From Bacillota bacterium (GTDB taxonomy: Bacteria; Bacillota; Clostridia; Peptostreptococcales; Acidaminobacteraceae): a DNA stretch of 64,000 nt. The translations under genes and the position numbers were made by a program. The stretch lies in the NCBI GenBank assembly GCA_030529225.1, contig JAUMXH010000010.1, positions 1-64,000 of the forward strand, read 5' to 3'. The notes under the pieces were generated by a model. It saw nothing but the letters and a program-made list of their open reading frames with translations, had not been told where the DNA came from and did not search any database. This document shows positions 56,001-64,000 of the stretch, in pieces (position 1 is the stretch's first letter; every line of letters begins with the position of its first letter).

Positions 56001-56011
56001 TGGCGATGTAA
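50093..56011 (+). CDS. Giant SLH-anchored subtilisin-like protease (lactocepin/C5a-peptidase type)
   Basis: A 1972-residue secreted S8 protease. Signal peptide (1-28), a propeptide-like region (60-135), then the catalytic domain with Asp182 (AVIDSGID), His238 (GHGMHCAGI) and Ser595 (GTSMATPHVAG), with a protease-associated insert between His and Ser (SRIVDKIKLAKEKKAKGI). Fn3-like domains follow, including SIPYLGFKGDW, characteristic of lactocepin and streptococcal C5a peptidase. Three modules of about 70 residues (1520-1740) precede a Ser-rich linker and three C-terminal SLH domains (1790-1970; GYPDGSFKPN). The TTG at 50093 is chosen for AAAGGAG at an 8-base spacing and the signal peptide. 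The substrate is unknown; host peptides or complement are plausible by analogy. Confidence 0.92.
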   Translation: MSRLYKKYLSFLLSVLLTFTGTGPLFADSDSHRYQEGEAAAITKEVLKEKYPLSSAYLNAEQENSETSEKIYVLQFEDGRKDEMLEKLSKIEGLELKYQYDSIFEGASVKVGADKLAKIRDMDGIKHIQENGTFVPKMVSAKEMTKIKEAYDYNEEALKTLPEEQRNAGKLDGRGIIVAVIDSGIDVGHEAMRIDEEAKPFMKIKHEDIAPGFTDKVPHGFSYVGGGSDLMDKVIAGHGMHCAGIIAGNSDRLKGVVPNAQIFSYRIFSDQYYEGDPEKVAGMYEFGGDDSVYHAIDDAVKHGADVISMSIGQAGNGYAGDLYYETVNRAAERGVVIVSAIGNYGSASSDNTFDNSPVNELGLTDTSAMTYYSGIGRILAVGSVTNVNRESKLIQIGDKSYPYTTLGTEQANEKAMKANVGDLDFVFVGHGRASAYKGLNVDGKIVIALRDGARNKGSRIVDKIKLAKEKKAKGIILLNAPISYSRDNYQEYPIISYANDPGMSKVVEDGRIFAISLNGKDGDLLRKQIAEKANQAVSFPNETVMTPLTAQAKVSGFTGWGPNAELELKPELVAPGENVFSSMNRDKYGHMSGTSMATPHVAGVSAMMVQKVNELVKHPFFAEIGKSDTNKILLMNSAEPMKDYINTALEVSPRRQGAGMVRADKAIRNQVFVTHNKKAYVQLKDFTEDSKSFTLRLDNLSDTDRSFELDYSKILCEGVKVQQKLSLKPDKIKIGEFEDSFDTEDVKVSVPVEMDGAEISSEKSEITVPTKSHAELSFTLRTPSVDSNAEGKFVEGFLYFKSKDENAYPSLSIPYLGFKGDWQKGRIIDKPMWEEDSVYKHTTVVGIYASDEHGNEIKYKILGVDKSAYPRIKGPHGYEYDEERLKAGHMVDPNKIAFSVGFLAANPKQVSLRMIALREVKDLEVAILNDKKEPIRIVSTSQNYRKQIHNVIHESDWQARVFHRPNLLFQWDGKVYDAKKGEMKLVPSGQYYYRIRAKVKDTEDYEETLMPVKVDNSEPKAGKVGQKISEDGHGRDITFTIEDENELMFVGASLDNKPVEVKKLSEHEYKIENLKLNELTKSRLHIEAMDYATNLMEPIEIDLNDKFLELKNYEEVLKGESDTLQASIENDSVALIEAFQGEKALDLVRTGSTFEVKLDNNVEDLRLLAKDEDGNVIGEDRVLLQALKAVPGAPQKHGYGATDYEKMSDDESARFRRALDYGLLNYYIITASARFITEENGRYYFNPSSVWAIELDETAGFNLEDYNLEATAYNILAEGHEDYQPTWSWQGSADSVPDEPNIRVYDGTNIINLTFTEKSSGRLIFSRGVLVMLDTSKPELSLDEGILDQDKKVIYANSNEITIMGQIRDNLDEVYLDLNGDNIVTKLKQGDFFGNTHARFEKKITVQDGDIVTFKTKDRFGNHEEIHYTIVMDNVAPLIEIGEDLDKDSTLEVRVSDENALRDGSTQVLVNGRPYRDGSKLGDYNEEGKFFIEVTAVDKAGNVAEATKEIGLADEDKDFSKVTLSKNTFTKEEAKEISRFINLPEGMQVIDSGAIDLESTEEQDYSIVVQNAFGVKAKLTFKVRIGQADSPEIDLDKITLKKAEFLAEELSEIKNLFDLPAGVIARVEKLDASTEGEKELKVKFINQANGKSVDKVFQITVLPELKAELKKSKLTLNELKQIANLIKEDARFHFAFEKAPKEEIGLQRIGIKIQDKYGHEKVMYFDIEVLSNPAVPAPKTPEQSGNSGSSQSSPSGSSDSGRSDRAHIKDEGLPKSKIKKDEDKTKADLTKIQISDIDGHWAKEVILKALSEALIKGYPDGSFKPNNEASRSEFASLVNRLFKYESKKFIEFEDVERDAWYQNDLQALVDKGIVKGSGSLFMPAKAITREEIASMLVRYIEREKPDLLKGELKEWNFVDKEEISDWAKADVKKAYSLGLLSGDDRNMLMAKKTATRAELVKMIYNFKNVLAM

Positions 56012-56020
56012 GTAGATTTT

Positions 56021-56042
56021 GGTGGGGCGTCATCGCCCCACC
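56021..56042 (+). other. Intercistronic hairpin between the two giant genes
   Basis: GGTGGGGCG / CGCCCCACC, a perfect 9-bp stem with a TCAT loop, lies just after the protease stop codon. There is no T-run, so it may stabilise or process the mRNA, or partly terminate, rather than end the transcript. Confidence 0.6.
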
Positions 56043-56068
56043 CCCTATGACGGAAGAAGGAGGAAATC

Positions 56069-59000
56069 ATGAAAAAAAGACTGATAATGGGATTCATTTT
56101 AGTGTTTGTACTCATGCTCAATACCTTATCAGCTGATACGGCAAAGCACTGGGCTGAGCCATTCTTACAAAAACTCGTGGAAGAAGGTCTGATGACCGGC
56201 TACCCGGGTGGAGACTTGAAGCCGGAGAAAGAGCTGAGCAGAGAAGAGGCGAGCTCGATTCTGGCCAAATATCTGGGATACGACGGAGGCAAAAAGGCAT
56301 CGACCTTTGCCGATATGAAGGGACGTTGGAGCGAGGGCGCGATCGCCTTCTTGGCGGAAAAGAAGGTAGTCGGCGGATATCCTGACGGAAACTTCTATCC
56401 TGAAAAGGCGGTCAGCAAGGAAGAGATGGCTGCGATGACCTACCGCATCTTGGAAAAGAAGATCAACTTTGCCAAGGTCGAGGTCAAAGTCTTCTCGGAT
56501 TTGGAAGACAGATGGTCAAAGGGCATGGTGGAAAAACTGGCCGGCCTCGGCATCATCAACGGATTTGACGGCAAATTCTCACCGTCTCAGCTGATCAAAC
56601 GCGGCGAAACGGCTGCCCTCCTCAGCAATCTCCTGACTGCAGAAAAGAGCGATGCCTTCAAAAAGATTGCCTTGGAAGAGAAGATTGACGCCGGCGAGAC
56701 TCCTCGCGGAAAGATCGATGAAACAGGCAAGAAAAAGGACAACCGTTCAAGAAGCACAGGTTCATCGAGCAGCAGCTCTTCAAATCCCGGTTCGAGCGGA
56801 TCCAATTCAGGTAATTCCGGCTCTACCAACCCGGGCGGAAGCACCCCTCCCCCTGCCGTCAGCAAGTACAGCATCGAAGTGGAGGGCGGAAAATCCAATG
56901 TGAGCTCAGCCGCTACCGGCGAGACGGTCACCTTGACGGCAGAGATTCCTGACGGAAAAGACTTTGTGAAGTGGGAAGTGCTCGCAGGAGACGTGAAACC
57001 TGAAAACAGCCCGGTCAGCAGCTTCAAAATGGGCAAACAAAACGTAAAGGTGAAAGCTGTCTTCCAAGACAAACAAACGGCACCGCAGGAAGACAAGGAC
57101 TTGAAACTTGCAAAAGAAAACCTAAAGAGGGACATCGACGCTGCGAAGCTCTCTAAAAAAGACATTTTGATCGCCGAACTTGCGAGCGAGGTCGAAAAAG
57201 GAAAGCAATTCGTCACCGCGGTGGCCAAGGATGCCTTTGACAAGATCATTGAAAAAGCGGAACTCGTTTACGAGGATCTCAGCGCCAAGGTCAAAGATGT
57301 GACGGATGTGGCTTCGGAATTGAAAGATGCGCAAAAGAAATTCCTGGAAGCGATTCAAATTGGAACGAAGGAAGATCAGCCAATCCCGACTCCACACAGA
57401 ATCCTGGTGGAAGGCGGAAGAGCGGACAGACCGGAAGCGAAAGCCGGCGAGACCGTAACCGTGACCGCAGCGAGCGACAACGGCACCTTCAAAAAGTGGG
57501 TCAGCATTCCGGAAGGAAGCGTGACCTTTGCCGATCCGAACGCAAGCGAAACCACCTTCACTATGCCGGACAAAGAAGTCAGCATCAAGGCCGAGTTTGA
57601 AGCACCTCAAGGACCGGATGTTCCAAGCGGAAAACTCTCGGTGGTCCAAATCAGTTCAAACGGCATTTTGAACAGGGTAGTAAAAGAAGGCTTCACAGTG
57701 TACCACACCGATGTGAACGTTGATAAAAAATTCTCGGACATCCCGGTTGTCAAAGACATCCTCGCTTGGAAGAAGGGCGACAAGGACAAGGACATCAAGG
57801 GCTGGAAGGTCAACAACGAAGCGAAGGTCTGGACGGCCGACGAGCTTCTGGATACCAAGGTATCTGCGGTAGCAAAAGAAGTGGAAGATGAAGACAACGA
57901 ATTTATGGTCTACATAGAAGCCGTGATGGGCGACGCCTCTACTCCTATCCCTCCTCCGGCTCCGCAACCTGAGGAAAAACATAGCATCACGGTAGAGGGC
58001 GGAAGCGCGGATAAAACGGAGGCAAAGAAAGGCGAAACCGTTACCGTAACAGCGGATTCCGACAAGGGCAACTTTGAAAAGTGGGTCAGCGTTCCGGAAG
58101 GAAGCGTCAACTTTGCGGATGCGGCGAGCGAAGAGACCACCTTCACCATGCCGGACAAGGACGTTACTGTTAAAGCGGTCTTTGAACAGAGCAATGTGCC
58201 GGCAGAAACGCTTACCCTTCACATTTATCGCAGCACCATCGATACCGAAGGCAAGTGGAACGATGAGAAGACCTCTTACGACCTCAAGGTAAAGAGCAAT
58301 CAAACCTTCCAAATCGTAGAAGACAAGTTGAAAGAGTACGAAGCTGAGAATTTTGATTACTGGTGGTTATACAAAGACAAGACCTTCATCTCGCACAAGA
58401 TGATTCTGAATCTTCCGTTCGTTAACTTTGCGGAAGGCAACGAAGGCGATCGCTACGTGAACCTCTATGCGGTGAAGGACCTCAGACTGCCGGGCAATCC
58501 GACTCCTCCGGAGCAGGACACGCACAGCATCCGCGTGGAAGGCGGAAGAGCCAGCAAGGACAGGGCGAAAGCCGGTGAAACGATCACCATCACAGCAGAC
58601 AACGGCGACTTCATCCGTTGGGAAATCGTTCAAGGAAAAGGTGCAATCACGCTTGCCAGCCCAATCCAAAGCACAACCACCTTTGAAATGCCGAACGAGG
58701 ACGTCAGCCTGAAAGCTCACTTCAACGGCGCTTCTACACCGGGACAGGACGAGCTGAAGTCATACAAACTCTATGTGTACTACTCGGAACTCAAAGGCAA
58801 CAAATATGAAGACGAATTGGTTGTGGACGGCAAACCGGTCACAAACCAGCAGACCTTCCAAGTGGTGGAGAAGGAACTCGATGACCTGGTAAAACGAAAC
58901 ATCGATTACTTCCTGGTAAGAGACAACAAGTACAGCAAAGAACTTTTGATGACAACAAAGTTCCACGATGACATGCGTTATATCGAAAAGGGAACCTGGA

Positions 59001-61498
59001 AGAAGACCAACGACATCATCCTCTATGCCGTAAAGAAAGTAAAATCGGACGAGGACGAGGAGGAAACTCCACCTGCAGAGGCGGACAAGCTTGCCTTGGA
59101 CGACAAGATTGAAGCTGCCAAACAGTATGAAACTAAAGAAGCCGAGTACAGCGCGGAAAGCTTTGCGGAATTCAAAAGGGCTCTCGCGAACGCGAAGAAC
59201 GTGAGCGCGGATCAGAGAGCGAGCCAGCAAAAAGTAAATGCGGCCTTTGTAGACTTGATCGAGGCGATAAATAATTTGAAGCCGAAGGGAAGCGACCAGG
59301 CCGGCGAAGCGAGCTTGATCTTTACACTCAAGTCTAAGGAATTCCCGTTCCTGATGAGCTCGCAGTGTGCGTACCAAAGTTCGGCATTGGGAGACTTTGA
59401 TGCCTTCCAGACCCACCCGTCAGCGATGACCAGATTGCAGAACAACGAGACTGTCAAGATTTCCAAAATCGGCTCATTGGGCTTCGTGGTTGAGCAGTTC
59501 GGCGACTACCAACTTTCGGACTTCGACATCAAAATCAACGGCAAGAAGGTAAACCTAAAGGGCAAAAACTTCTCTGGCGTGACAGGCGCGAGCCCGGTCA
59601 TCGTACTGAGACCGAAGGACAAATTGCAGGACGGAGACTTTGAACTCCTCAGCGAAAACAAGATTGAAATCAACGTGGCTAAGAGTGAAAACGGCCCGGG
59701 AGCCGGTGATGATGAGGCGGCGGAACTAGAAGATGATCTCGCAAAGGGTCTGGTCGACACCGACAGAGCCTTGGAGCTCATCAAAAAAGCCAACCCTAAC
59801 CTGGTGGTATTCGATGTCAGAACCGACGGCGAGTTCCACGAATCAAAAATTAAAGTGGAAGGACTCCTACACAAGGATATGTTGCAGGAGGCAAGTTTTA
59901 AAGAATACATCAAAACGTTGGACAAAAACAAAGTGTACCTGCTCTACTGCAGAACTCAAAAGAGATCTGCGGAGGCGGCAAGATGGATGAAAAAAGAAGG
60001 GTTCTCAAAGGTCCTTTACATGGACGGCGGAATCACAAAATGGCTGAAAGAGGACAACAAGAAGGAATACACCGTGTTCCCGAAAACACCTTTGGCCCTC
60101 GACTTGACGCTTACAGGCGACAAGGACGTTTACGCGAAGGGAATCGTTGAGCTCAATGTGAAGTTGACCAACACCCACGAGGGAAAGGACGGCATCAGAA
60201 AGGGCCTCGTCACCTTGAATGTGAAGGGCGCTGAAAACAAGGTCATCAAGACGCAGGAACTGACCATGGGCGATGACGGCTCTGCGAAGGCGAGCATCGA
60301 TCTGTCGGATGCGACAAACGGCACTTACCTGGTGGAAGCCCTTGCCAAAAAGGACGGATACAAGGATGCGAGCGCGTTCTACGTCTTGACAATCGGCGAT
60401 GCGGATCAGGCTTCCAACTTGAACTTTACAACAGAACAGGAAAAGGGCAAATTCAAACACATAAGTCAGGATATCCCGGAGTATCAAGCCTTGGAAAAGA
60501 ATTACGGCAAGAACATGCTCTCTTACAAGGTGAAGAAAGCGGACGGCCAAGTGATCAGCCTCTATGATTTTATAGAAGACAAAAGCAAACCGACCGTGGT
60601 TCTCTTCGGCTTCCCGGCTTGCGGCGGATGCAGAGAGATGATGAAGTTTATGAGCGAGGTGGAAAAAGACAAGTACAACTATGTGGAACTGATTACTTCA
60701 GTGGATGACGACATGAGCAAGACTGTGGAGCAGACGGAGCGCGTGATGAGAGACCTCGGCATCGAGAACATGACATCGCACGTCGTCTACGACGCGGAGG
60801 ACAAGATCTGGCAGTCAAGACTGGATCTGAAGACCACACCTAACTTTATGATTTTGGACACAAACGGCAGAATGGTCAACATGGCCGATCACGTGTACGC
60901 GCCGGTCTACGCCGAAATTTTGAAGAACAGCTTGGGGATTGACGTGAAGGTTCCGAACACCGACACGACTCCAAAACCGAACGGAGATGCGAGACACAAC
61001 GCGGCTTTCAACGCAATTTACAAGATGAACATCGGCGACTTTGAATTGACCGATTTGAACGGAAACACCAAGAAAATCAAAGACATCGTGGACGGAAAGA
61101 GAGCGACTCTGATTGGGCTTGGCAGTATGAACTGCAGCGCCTGCAAGAGTTCTTGGAGAAGCTTCAACAAGCAGAACCTGGATGAGCTTCCGTTCAATAT
61201 GATTGAAGCGTTCAACAAGCAGTATGACAGCGAAGGGGCGGACGCCGACAGAAGAATCCTGGAAAACTCTATTTTCAAGAATGTCAGCGACGTGGACAGC
61301 AGACTCGAGCACTTCTACTACGGGGGCGACGAGATCTACACCCTTCCTCGTGATAAAGACCCTAAATTATCGTTCGAGTTCATTCCGATCGGATTGTTCC
61401 TGGACAAAGACTGCAGAATCGTGGAATTTGAGTTTAAGCCGGACTTCTCACAAGGCTTAGTGGAGAAGGGCAAACGAATCACTAACACCATTTACTAA
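56069..61498 (+). CDS. Giant SLH surface protein with InlB-like repeats, rhodanese and two thioredoxin-like domains
   Basis: An 1809-residue secreted protein. A signal peptide (1-22) is followed by three SLH domains (about 22-190), a Ser/Gly-rich linker, and four divergent InlB B-type repeats of about 75 residues (near 268, 455, 645 and 815; motif GETVTVTA). Between and after these are helical FIVAR-like segments. Residues about 1220-1330 are a rhodanese domain with the loop LLYCRTQKRS (Cys near 1291) and LYMDGGITKW. An Ig-like domain follows, then two thioredoxin/TlpA-like domains with active sites PACGGCREM (about 1516) and MNCSACKSS (about 1688). GGAGG precedes the ATG, 57 bases after the protease. 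Sulfur transfer or disulfide chemistry at the surface is inferred. Confidence 0.85.
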   Translation: MKKRLIMGFILVFVLMLNTLSADTAKHWAEPFLQKLVEEGLMTGYPGGDLKPEKELSREEASSILAKYLGYDGGKKASTFADMKGRWSEGAIAFLAEKKVVGGYPDGNFYPEKAVSKEEMAAMTYRILEKKINFAKVEVKVFSDLEDRWSKGMVEKLAGLGIINGFDGKFSPSQLIKRGETAALLSNLLTAEKSDAFKKIALEEKIDAGETPRGKIDETGKKKDNRSRSTGSSSSSSSNPGSSGSNSGNSGSTNPGGSTPPPAVSKYSIEVEGGKSNVSSAATGETVTLTAEIPDGKDFVKWEVLAGDVKPENSPVSSFKMGKQNVKVKAVFQDKQTAPQEDKDLKLAKENLKRDIDAAKLSKKDILIAELASEVEKGKQFVTAVAKDAFDKIIEKAELVYEDLSAKVKDVTDVASELKDAQKKFLEAIQIGTKEDQPIPTPHRILVEGGRADRPEAKAGETVTVTAASDNGTFKKWVSIPEGSVTFADPNASETTFTMPDKEVSIKAEFEAPQGPDVPSGKLSVVQISSNGILNRVVKEGFTVYHTDVNVDKKFSDIPVVKDILAWKKGDKDKDIKGWKVNNEAKVWTADELLDTKVSAVAKEVEDEDNEFMVYIEAVMGDASTPIPPPAPQPEEKHSITVEGGSADKTEAKKGETVTVTADSDKGNFEKWVSVPEGSVNFADAASEETTFTMPDKDVTVKAVFEQSNVPAETLTLHIYRSTIDTEGKWNDEKTSYDLKVKSNQTFQIVEDKLKEYEAENFDYWWLYKDKTFISHKMILNLPFVNFAEGNEGDRYVNLYAVKDLRLPGNPTPPEQDTHSIRVEGGRASKDRAKAGETITITADNGDFIRWEIVQGKGAITLASPIQSTTTFEMPNEDVSLKAHFNGASTPGQDELKSYKLYVYYSELKGNKYEDELVVDGKPVTNQQTFQVVEKELDDLVKRNIDYFLVRDNKYSKELLMTTKFHDDMRYIEKGTWKKTNDIILYAVKKVKSDEDEEETPPAEADKLALDDKIEAAKQYETKEAEYSAESFAEFKRALANAKNVSADQRASQQKVNAAFVDLIEAINNLKPKGSDQAGEASLIFTLKSKEFPFLMSSQCAYQSSALGDFDAFQTHPSAMTRLQNNETVKISKIGSLGFVVEQFGDYQLSDFDIKINGKKVNLKGKNFSGVTGASPVIVLRPKDKLQDGDFELLSENKIEINVAKSENGPGAGDDEAAELEDDLAKGLVDTDRALELIKKANPNLVVFDVRTDGEFHESKIKVEGLLHKDMLQEASFKEYIKTLDKNKVYLLYCRTQKRSAEAARWMKKEGFSKVLYMDGGITKWLKEDNKKEYTVFPKTPLALDLTLTGDKDVYAKGIVELNVKLTNTHEGKDGIRKGLVTLNVKGAENKVIKTQELTMGDDGSAKASIDLSDATNGTYLVEALAKKDGYKDASAFYVLTIGDADQASNLNFTTEQEKGKFKHISQDIPEYQALEKNYGKNMLSYKVKKADGQVISLYDFIEDKSKPTVVLFGFPACGGCREMMKFMSEVEKDKYNYVELITSVDDDMSKTVEQTERVMRDLGIENMTSHVVYDAEDKIWQSRLDLKTTPNFMILDTNGRMVNMADHVYAPVYAEILKNSLGIDVKVPNTDTTPKPNGDARHNAAFNAIYKMNIGDFELTDLNGNTKKIKDIVDGKRATLIGLGSMNCSACKSSWRSFNKQNLDELPFNMIEAFNKQYDSEGADADRRILENSIFKNVSDVDSRLEHFYYGGDEIYTLPRDKDPKLSFEFIPIGLFLDKDCRIVEFEFKPDFSQGLVEKGKRITNTIY

Positions 61499-61524
61499 TC
61501 GACCTGTGAACGCGAGTAGCAGCA

Positions 61525-61559
61525 AAAACGGGATTGTTCCAAGTGAACAATCCCGTTTT
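61525..61559. terminator. Bidirectional intrinsic terminator
   Basis: A perfect 15-bp inverted repeat (AAAACGGGATTGTTC / GAACAATCCCGTTTT) around CAAGT lies between two convergent genes, with A/T ends suited to both directions. Confidence 0.9.
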
Positions 61560-61591
61560 GTGTTCTTGCTTATGGTTCGGCAAAAAGCATC

Positions 61592-64000
61592 TTATGAATT
61601 CAAATAACTTGCCGCATCTTCAGCCGCGATTCGAATGTGATGGTCGTCATGCAACTCATAATGACCCTTGTTCTTTTTGATGTCTGAAACAACACTGAAA
61701 TCCTCATTATCAGCCCATAACTCACACTGCGACATAACCGTTTGAACCGCATCGTCCATTCCTTCAGGCGGATATCGATGTTTCTTCAAAAGCTTTTTAA
61801 TTAGCATCCTCATTTTTGCACGAGCCGAATCCCGCTTCTGCCAGTCTATCGTCTTATTCTTTCTAAGAGAGTCCGCCAATTCCTTGGTTATTGCTATCAA
61901 CTCTTCGTTTTCATAGAAGTCCTTTATCGCTTGAGGTTTGGTAAGCGCATCATAAAAAGCTAATTCATCCGCAGTGAGTCCCAGTTTGTCCGCCTCCCGA
62001 GAAGCCTCGGCAATTTGTTTTGCCAAGCGCAACATCTCCTCGATGATTTCCTCATTGGTCAGCATTCCGTTCAGATAAGAATTGAGGGAGCGTTGCAAAA
62101 TCTCACTAAATTTTTCGGACTTTACCATATTCGTTCTGCGATAAATTGAAACCTGCTCCGCAATAAGCTTTTTCAAAAGTTCAATGGCAAGATTCTTTTC
62201 CTTCATATTCGCAATTTCTTGTAAAAAATTGGGATCGAACAGGGAAAATTCTTCTTTCACATCAGAAAATAAATTGATTACGCCATCGCTTTTAATGCTT
62301 TGCTTCAAAAGCTCATTGATCCTTGCATTCATCTCATGCAGGGATATTTTTTCGTTCGAGCCCGCGCTCGAAAGCCTGAGAACCAGTACACGAACGGACT
62401 CAAAGAAGGCCGCTTCAATCCGTTTGCTCTCCTCTACCAAAGATGAGCACAGAGACAGAGATTGATGCAAAATCAGAGCTTCTTTTATAAAAGCATCTTT
62501 AGCATCTTCAGCCTCTAAAGCAAGGATAAAGTTCACAGCTCCACTGATGGTTTTCGCTCTATCTAAATCCGAACCGTTAATAAATTTGCTGTATTCAAAT
62601 CCATGAAAGAGGTCTCGACAAATAGATAACTTCTCCAGAAACTTCGGATACGCCACCTTGGCAACATCCGTGTCTCCGTAGTTTTTCTTGTCCCGGCTTG
62701 TGTAGTCATTCATTGCCTGTTTCAGCGCGGAAGCTATTCCTACATAGTCTACCACCAATCCGCCTTCTTTATCTTGGAACACTCGATTGACACGCGCAAT
62801 AGCCTGCATCAAATTGTGCCCCGACATCGGTTTATAGACATACATTGTTGCCAAGGAAGGAACATCAAAGCCGGTCAACCACATATCTACGACAATAGCG
62901 ATTTTCATCTCGCTTCGGTTGTCTTTAAACTTTGCGGCAAGAGCATCCTTATGCTGTTTATTGCCGATGATTTTGCGCCATTCTTCGGGATCACTATTGT
63001 TGGAAGTCATAACAACCCCTACCTTTTCTCCCCAGTCGGGACGCAGCTCCAAAATGCGATGATAGATTTTCATCGCAATCGGTCTGGAGTATGCAACAAT
63101 CATAGCCTTTCCGGTCAGTAAATTCTGCCTGTTATTCTCATAGTGATCCAGAATATCGTCAACCAGAGAGTGAATGGTTTTTTCATTGCCAAGGACGGCC
63201 TCCATTTGGCCAAGCTCTCGTTTGCTTCTTTCAATGACCTCTTCTTCCGCGTGCCTTGCCATCCTATCATATTCCGCATCGATTAGTGCGAGTACGTCGC
63301 TATCCAGTTGGAGTTTGATTACCCTGCTCTCATAGTAAACGGGGCGAGTCGCACCGTCTTCTACGGCTTGCGTCATGTCATAGATATCGATGTAATCTCC
63401 AAACACTTCTCTGGTGCTTCTGTCTTTCGCTGAAATCGGCGTACCTGTGAACCCGATATAGGTTGCGCCCGGCAAACTGTTCCGAATAATACGGGCAGTC
63501 CCGATTTTTATCTTACCTGTCTTTTCATCAATCTTTTCTGTCAGTCCATACTGACCTCGATGCGCCTCGTCCGCCATTACGACAATATTCTTTCTTTCAG
63601 AAAGCGCTTCTTCGGACTCCTCGAATTTCTGCATTGTAGTAAAAATAATTCCGTTCGCCTGCCTCCCCGCCAGCAGGGTTTTCAGATGCTCACGACTCTT
63701 GGCATGCATCGGTTCCTGTCTCAGAAAATCCTTGCACTTTGCAAATTGGCCATACAGCTGATCATCCAAGTCATTTCTGTCAGTCAGCACAACTATAGTA
63801 GGGCTGTCCAGCGCCTCCTGCAACAAATGAGCATAGAACACCATAGATAAGGATTTCCCGCTTCCCTGCGTGTGCCAAAAAACGCCGCCCTTACCATCTG
63901 TCATCGTCGCTTTCTTGGTCGATAGGATTGCTTTTTTGACCGCAAAATATTGGTGGTATCCCGAAAGAATTTTGTAACAGTTCAATCCTTCATTTGAAAA
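61592..64000 (-). CDS. hsdR: Type I restriction enzyme R subunit (HsdR), N-terminus beyond window
   Basis: The motor and cleavage subunit of a type I restriction-modification system. The frame stays open to the last base, so the start and the N-terminal nuclease domain lie outside. The visible 803 codons begin with the helicase: Walker [14 protein letters not shown], Walker [12 protein letters not shown], motif [12 protein letters not shown], and the motor-2 signature [15 protein letters not shown] with [11 protein letters not shown] helical C-terminal domain (about 200 residues) that docks onto the methylase ends the protein. hsdS and hsdM are not visible and would be expected beyond the window. 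Confidence 0.95.
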   Translation of the reverse strand, partial: FSNEGLNCYKILSGYHQYFAVKKAILSTKKATMTDGKGGVFWHTQGSGKSLSMVFYAHLLQEALDSPTIVVLTDRNDLDDQLYGQFAKCKDFLRQEPMHAKSREHLKTLLAGRQANGIIFTTMQKFEESEEALSERKNIVVMADEAHRGQYGLTEKIDEKTGKIKIGTARIIRNSLPGATYIGFTGTPISAKDRSTREVFGDYIDIYDMTQAVEDGATRPVYYESRVIKLQLDSDVLALIDAEYDRMARHAEEEVIERSKRELGQMEAVLGNEKTIHSLVDDILDHYENNRQNLLTGKAMIVAYSRPIAMKIYHRILELRPDWGEKVGVVMTSNNSDPEEWRKIIGNKQHKDALAAKFKDNRSEMKIAIVVDMWLTGFDVPSLATMYVYKPMSGHNLMQAIARVNRVFQDKEGGLVVDYVGIASALKQAMNDYTSRDKKNYGDTDVAKVAYPKFLEKLSICRDLFHGFEYSKFINGSDLDRAKTISGAVNFILALEAEDAKDAFIKEALILHQSLSLCSSLVEESKRIEAAFFESVRVLVLRLSSAGSNEKISLHEMNARINELLKQSIKSDGVINLFSDVKEEFSLFDPNFLQEIANMKEKNLAIELLKKLIAEQVSIYRRTNMVKSEKFSEILQRSLNSYLNGMLTNEEIIEEMLRLAKQIAEASREADKLGLTADELAFYDALTKPQAIKDFYENEELIAITKELADSLRKNKTIDWQKRDSARAKMRMLIKKLLKKHRYPPEGMDDAVQTVMSQCELWADNEDFSVVSDIKKNKGHYELHDDHHIRIAAEDAASYLNS

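Noticed and set aside
1-64000. CRISPR arrays, insertion sequences or transposases
   Set aside because: No regularly spaced repeats and no transposase or integrase coding sequence were found on either strand.

Overview
The window looks like chromosomal DNA of a flagellated, low-to-mid G+C Clostridia-type Firmicute. Three very large surface proteins carry S-layer homology (SLH) domains, potassium uptake is of the Ktr type, DnaE is short, and a ruvA-ruvB-spoIID-queA cluster is present as in many clostridia. The species cannot be named from this sequence. Base composition is near 50% G+C in core genes. It drops in parts of 38-42 kb and in the non-coding stretch before 50 kb, which points to acquired DNA.

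Layout. 1-9.2 kb: the 3' part of a flagellin gene, then on the minus strand uppP, a histidine phosphatase, queA, a SpoIID-like protein, ruvB, ruvA and a GH18-like lipoprotein. 9.3-16.2 kb: a probable 6S RNA with its own promoter, then pyk, pfkA, dnaE and exoA, an operon read from a promoter near 16.2 kb. 16.3-18.6 kb: plus-strand Dabb, two half-size chromate transporters and a KilA-N protein. 18.7-31 kb: minus-strand membrane and stress genes (CPBP protease, cold-shock protein, glutaredoxin, MscS), the purine operon pepF-purF-purM-purN-purH, and an rRNA methyltransferase behind ktrA/ktrB. 31-36 kb: two overlapping TPR-GAF-GGDEF diguanylate cyclases. 36-38.8 kb: two unrelated predicted AMPylators, SelO and Fic. 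39-42.3 kb: a patchwork of small genes, two gene remnants and tRNA-Val(GAC).

42.3-48.8 kb is the most unusual stretch. A consensus promoter leads into a structured leader whose motifs resemble a cobalamin riboswitch. It is followed by a XRE repressor, an ImmA/IrrE metalloprotease, a Y-family (UmuC-like) DNA polymerase and a YolD-like small protein. This looks like a damage-tolerance cassette controlled by an ImmA/XRE pair, with no LexA box visible. Beyond it lie an SLH-anchored cysteine protease with the complete catalytic set of the streptococcal IdeS/Mac immunoglobulin-cleaving family, and a DUF1722 / pyrimidine-dimer glycosylase pair.

50-61.5 kb encodes two more giant SLH proteins. One is a 1972-residue subtilisin of the lactocepin/C5a-peptidase type. 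The other is an 1809-residue protein joining InlB-like repeats, a rhodanese domain and two thioredoxin-like domains. With the IdeS-like enzyme they suggest a host-associated lifestyle with antibody and peptide cleavage and redox chemistry at the cell surface. The window ends inside a type I restriction hsdR gene.
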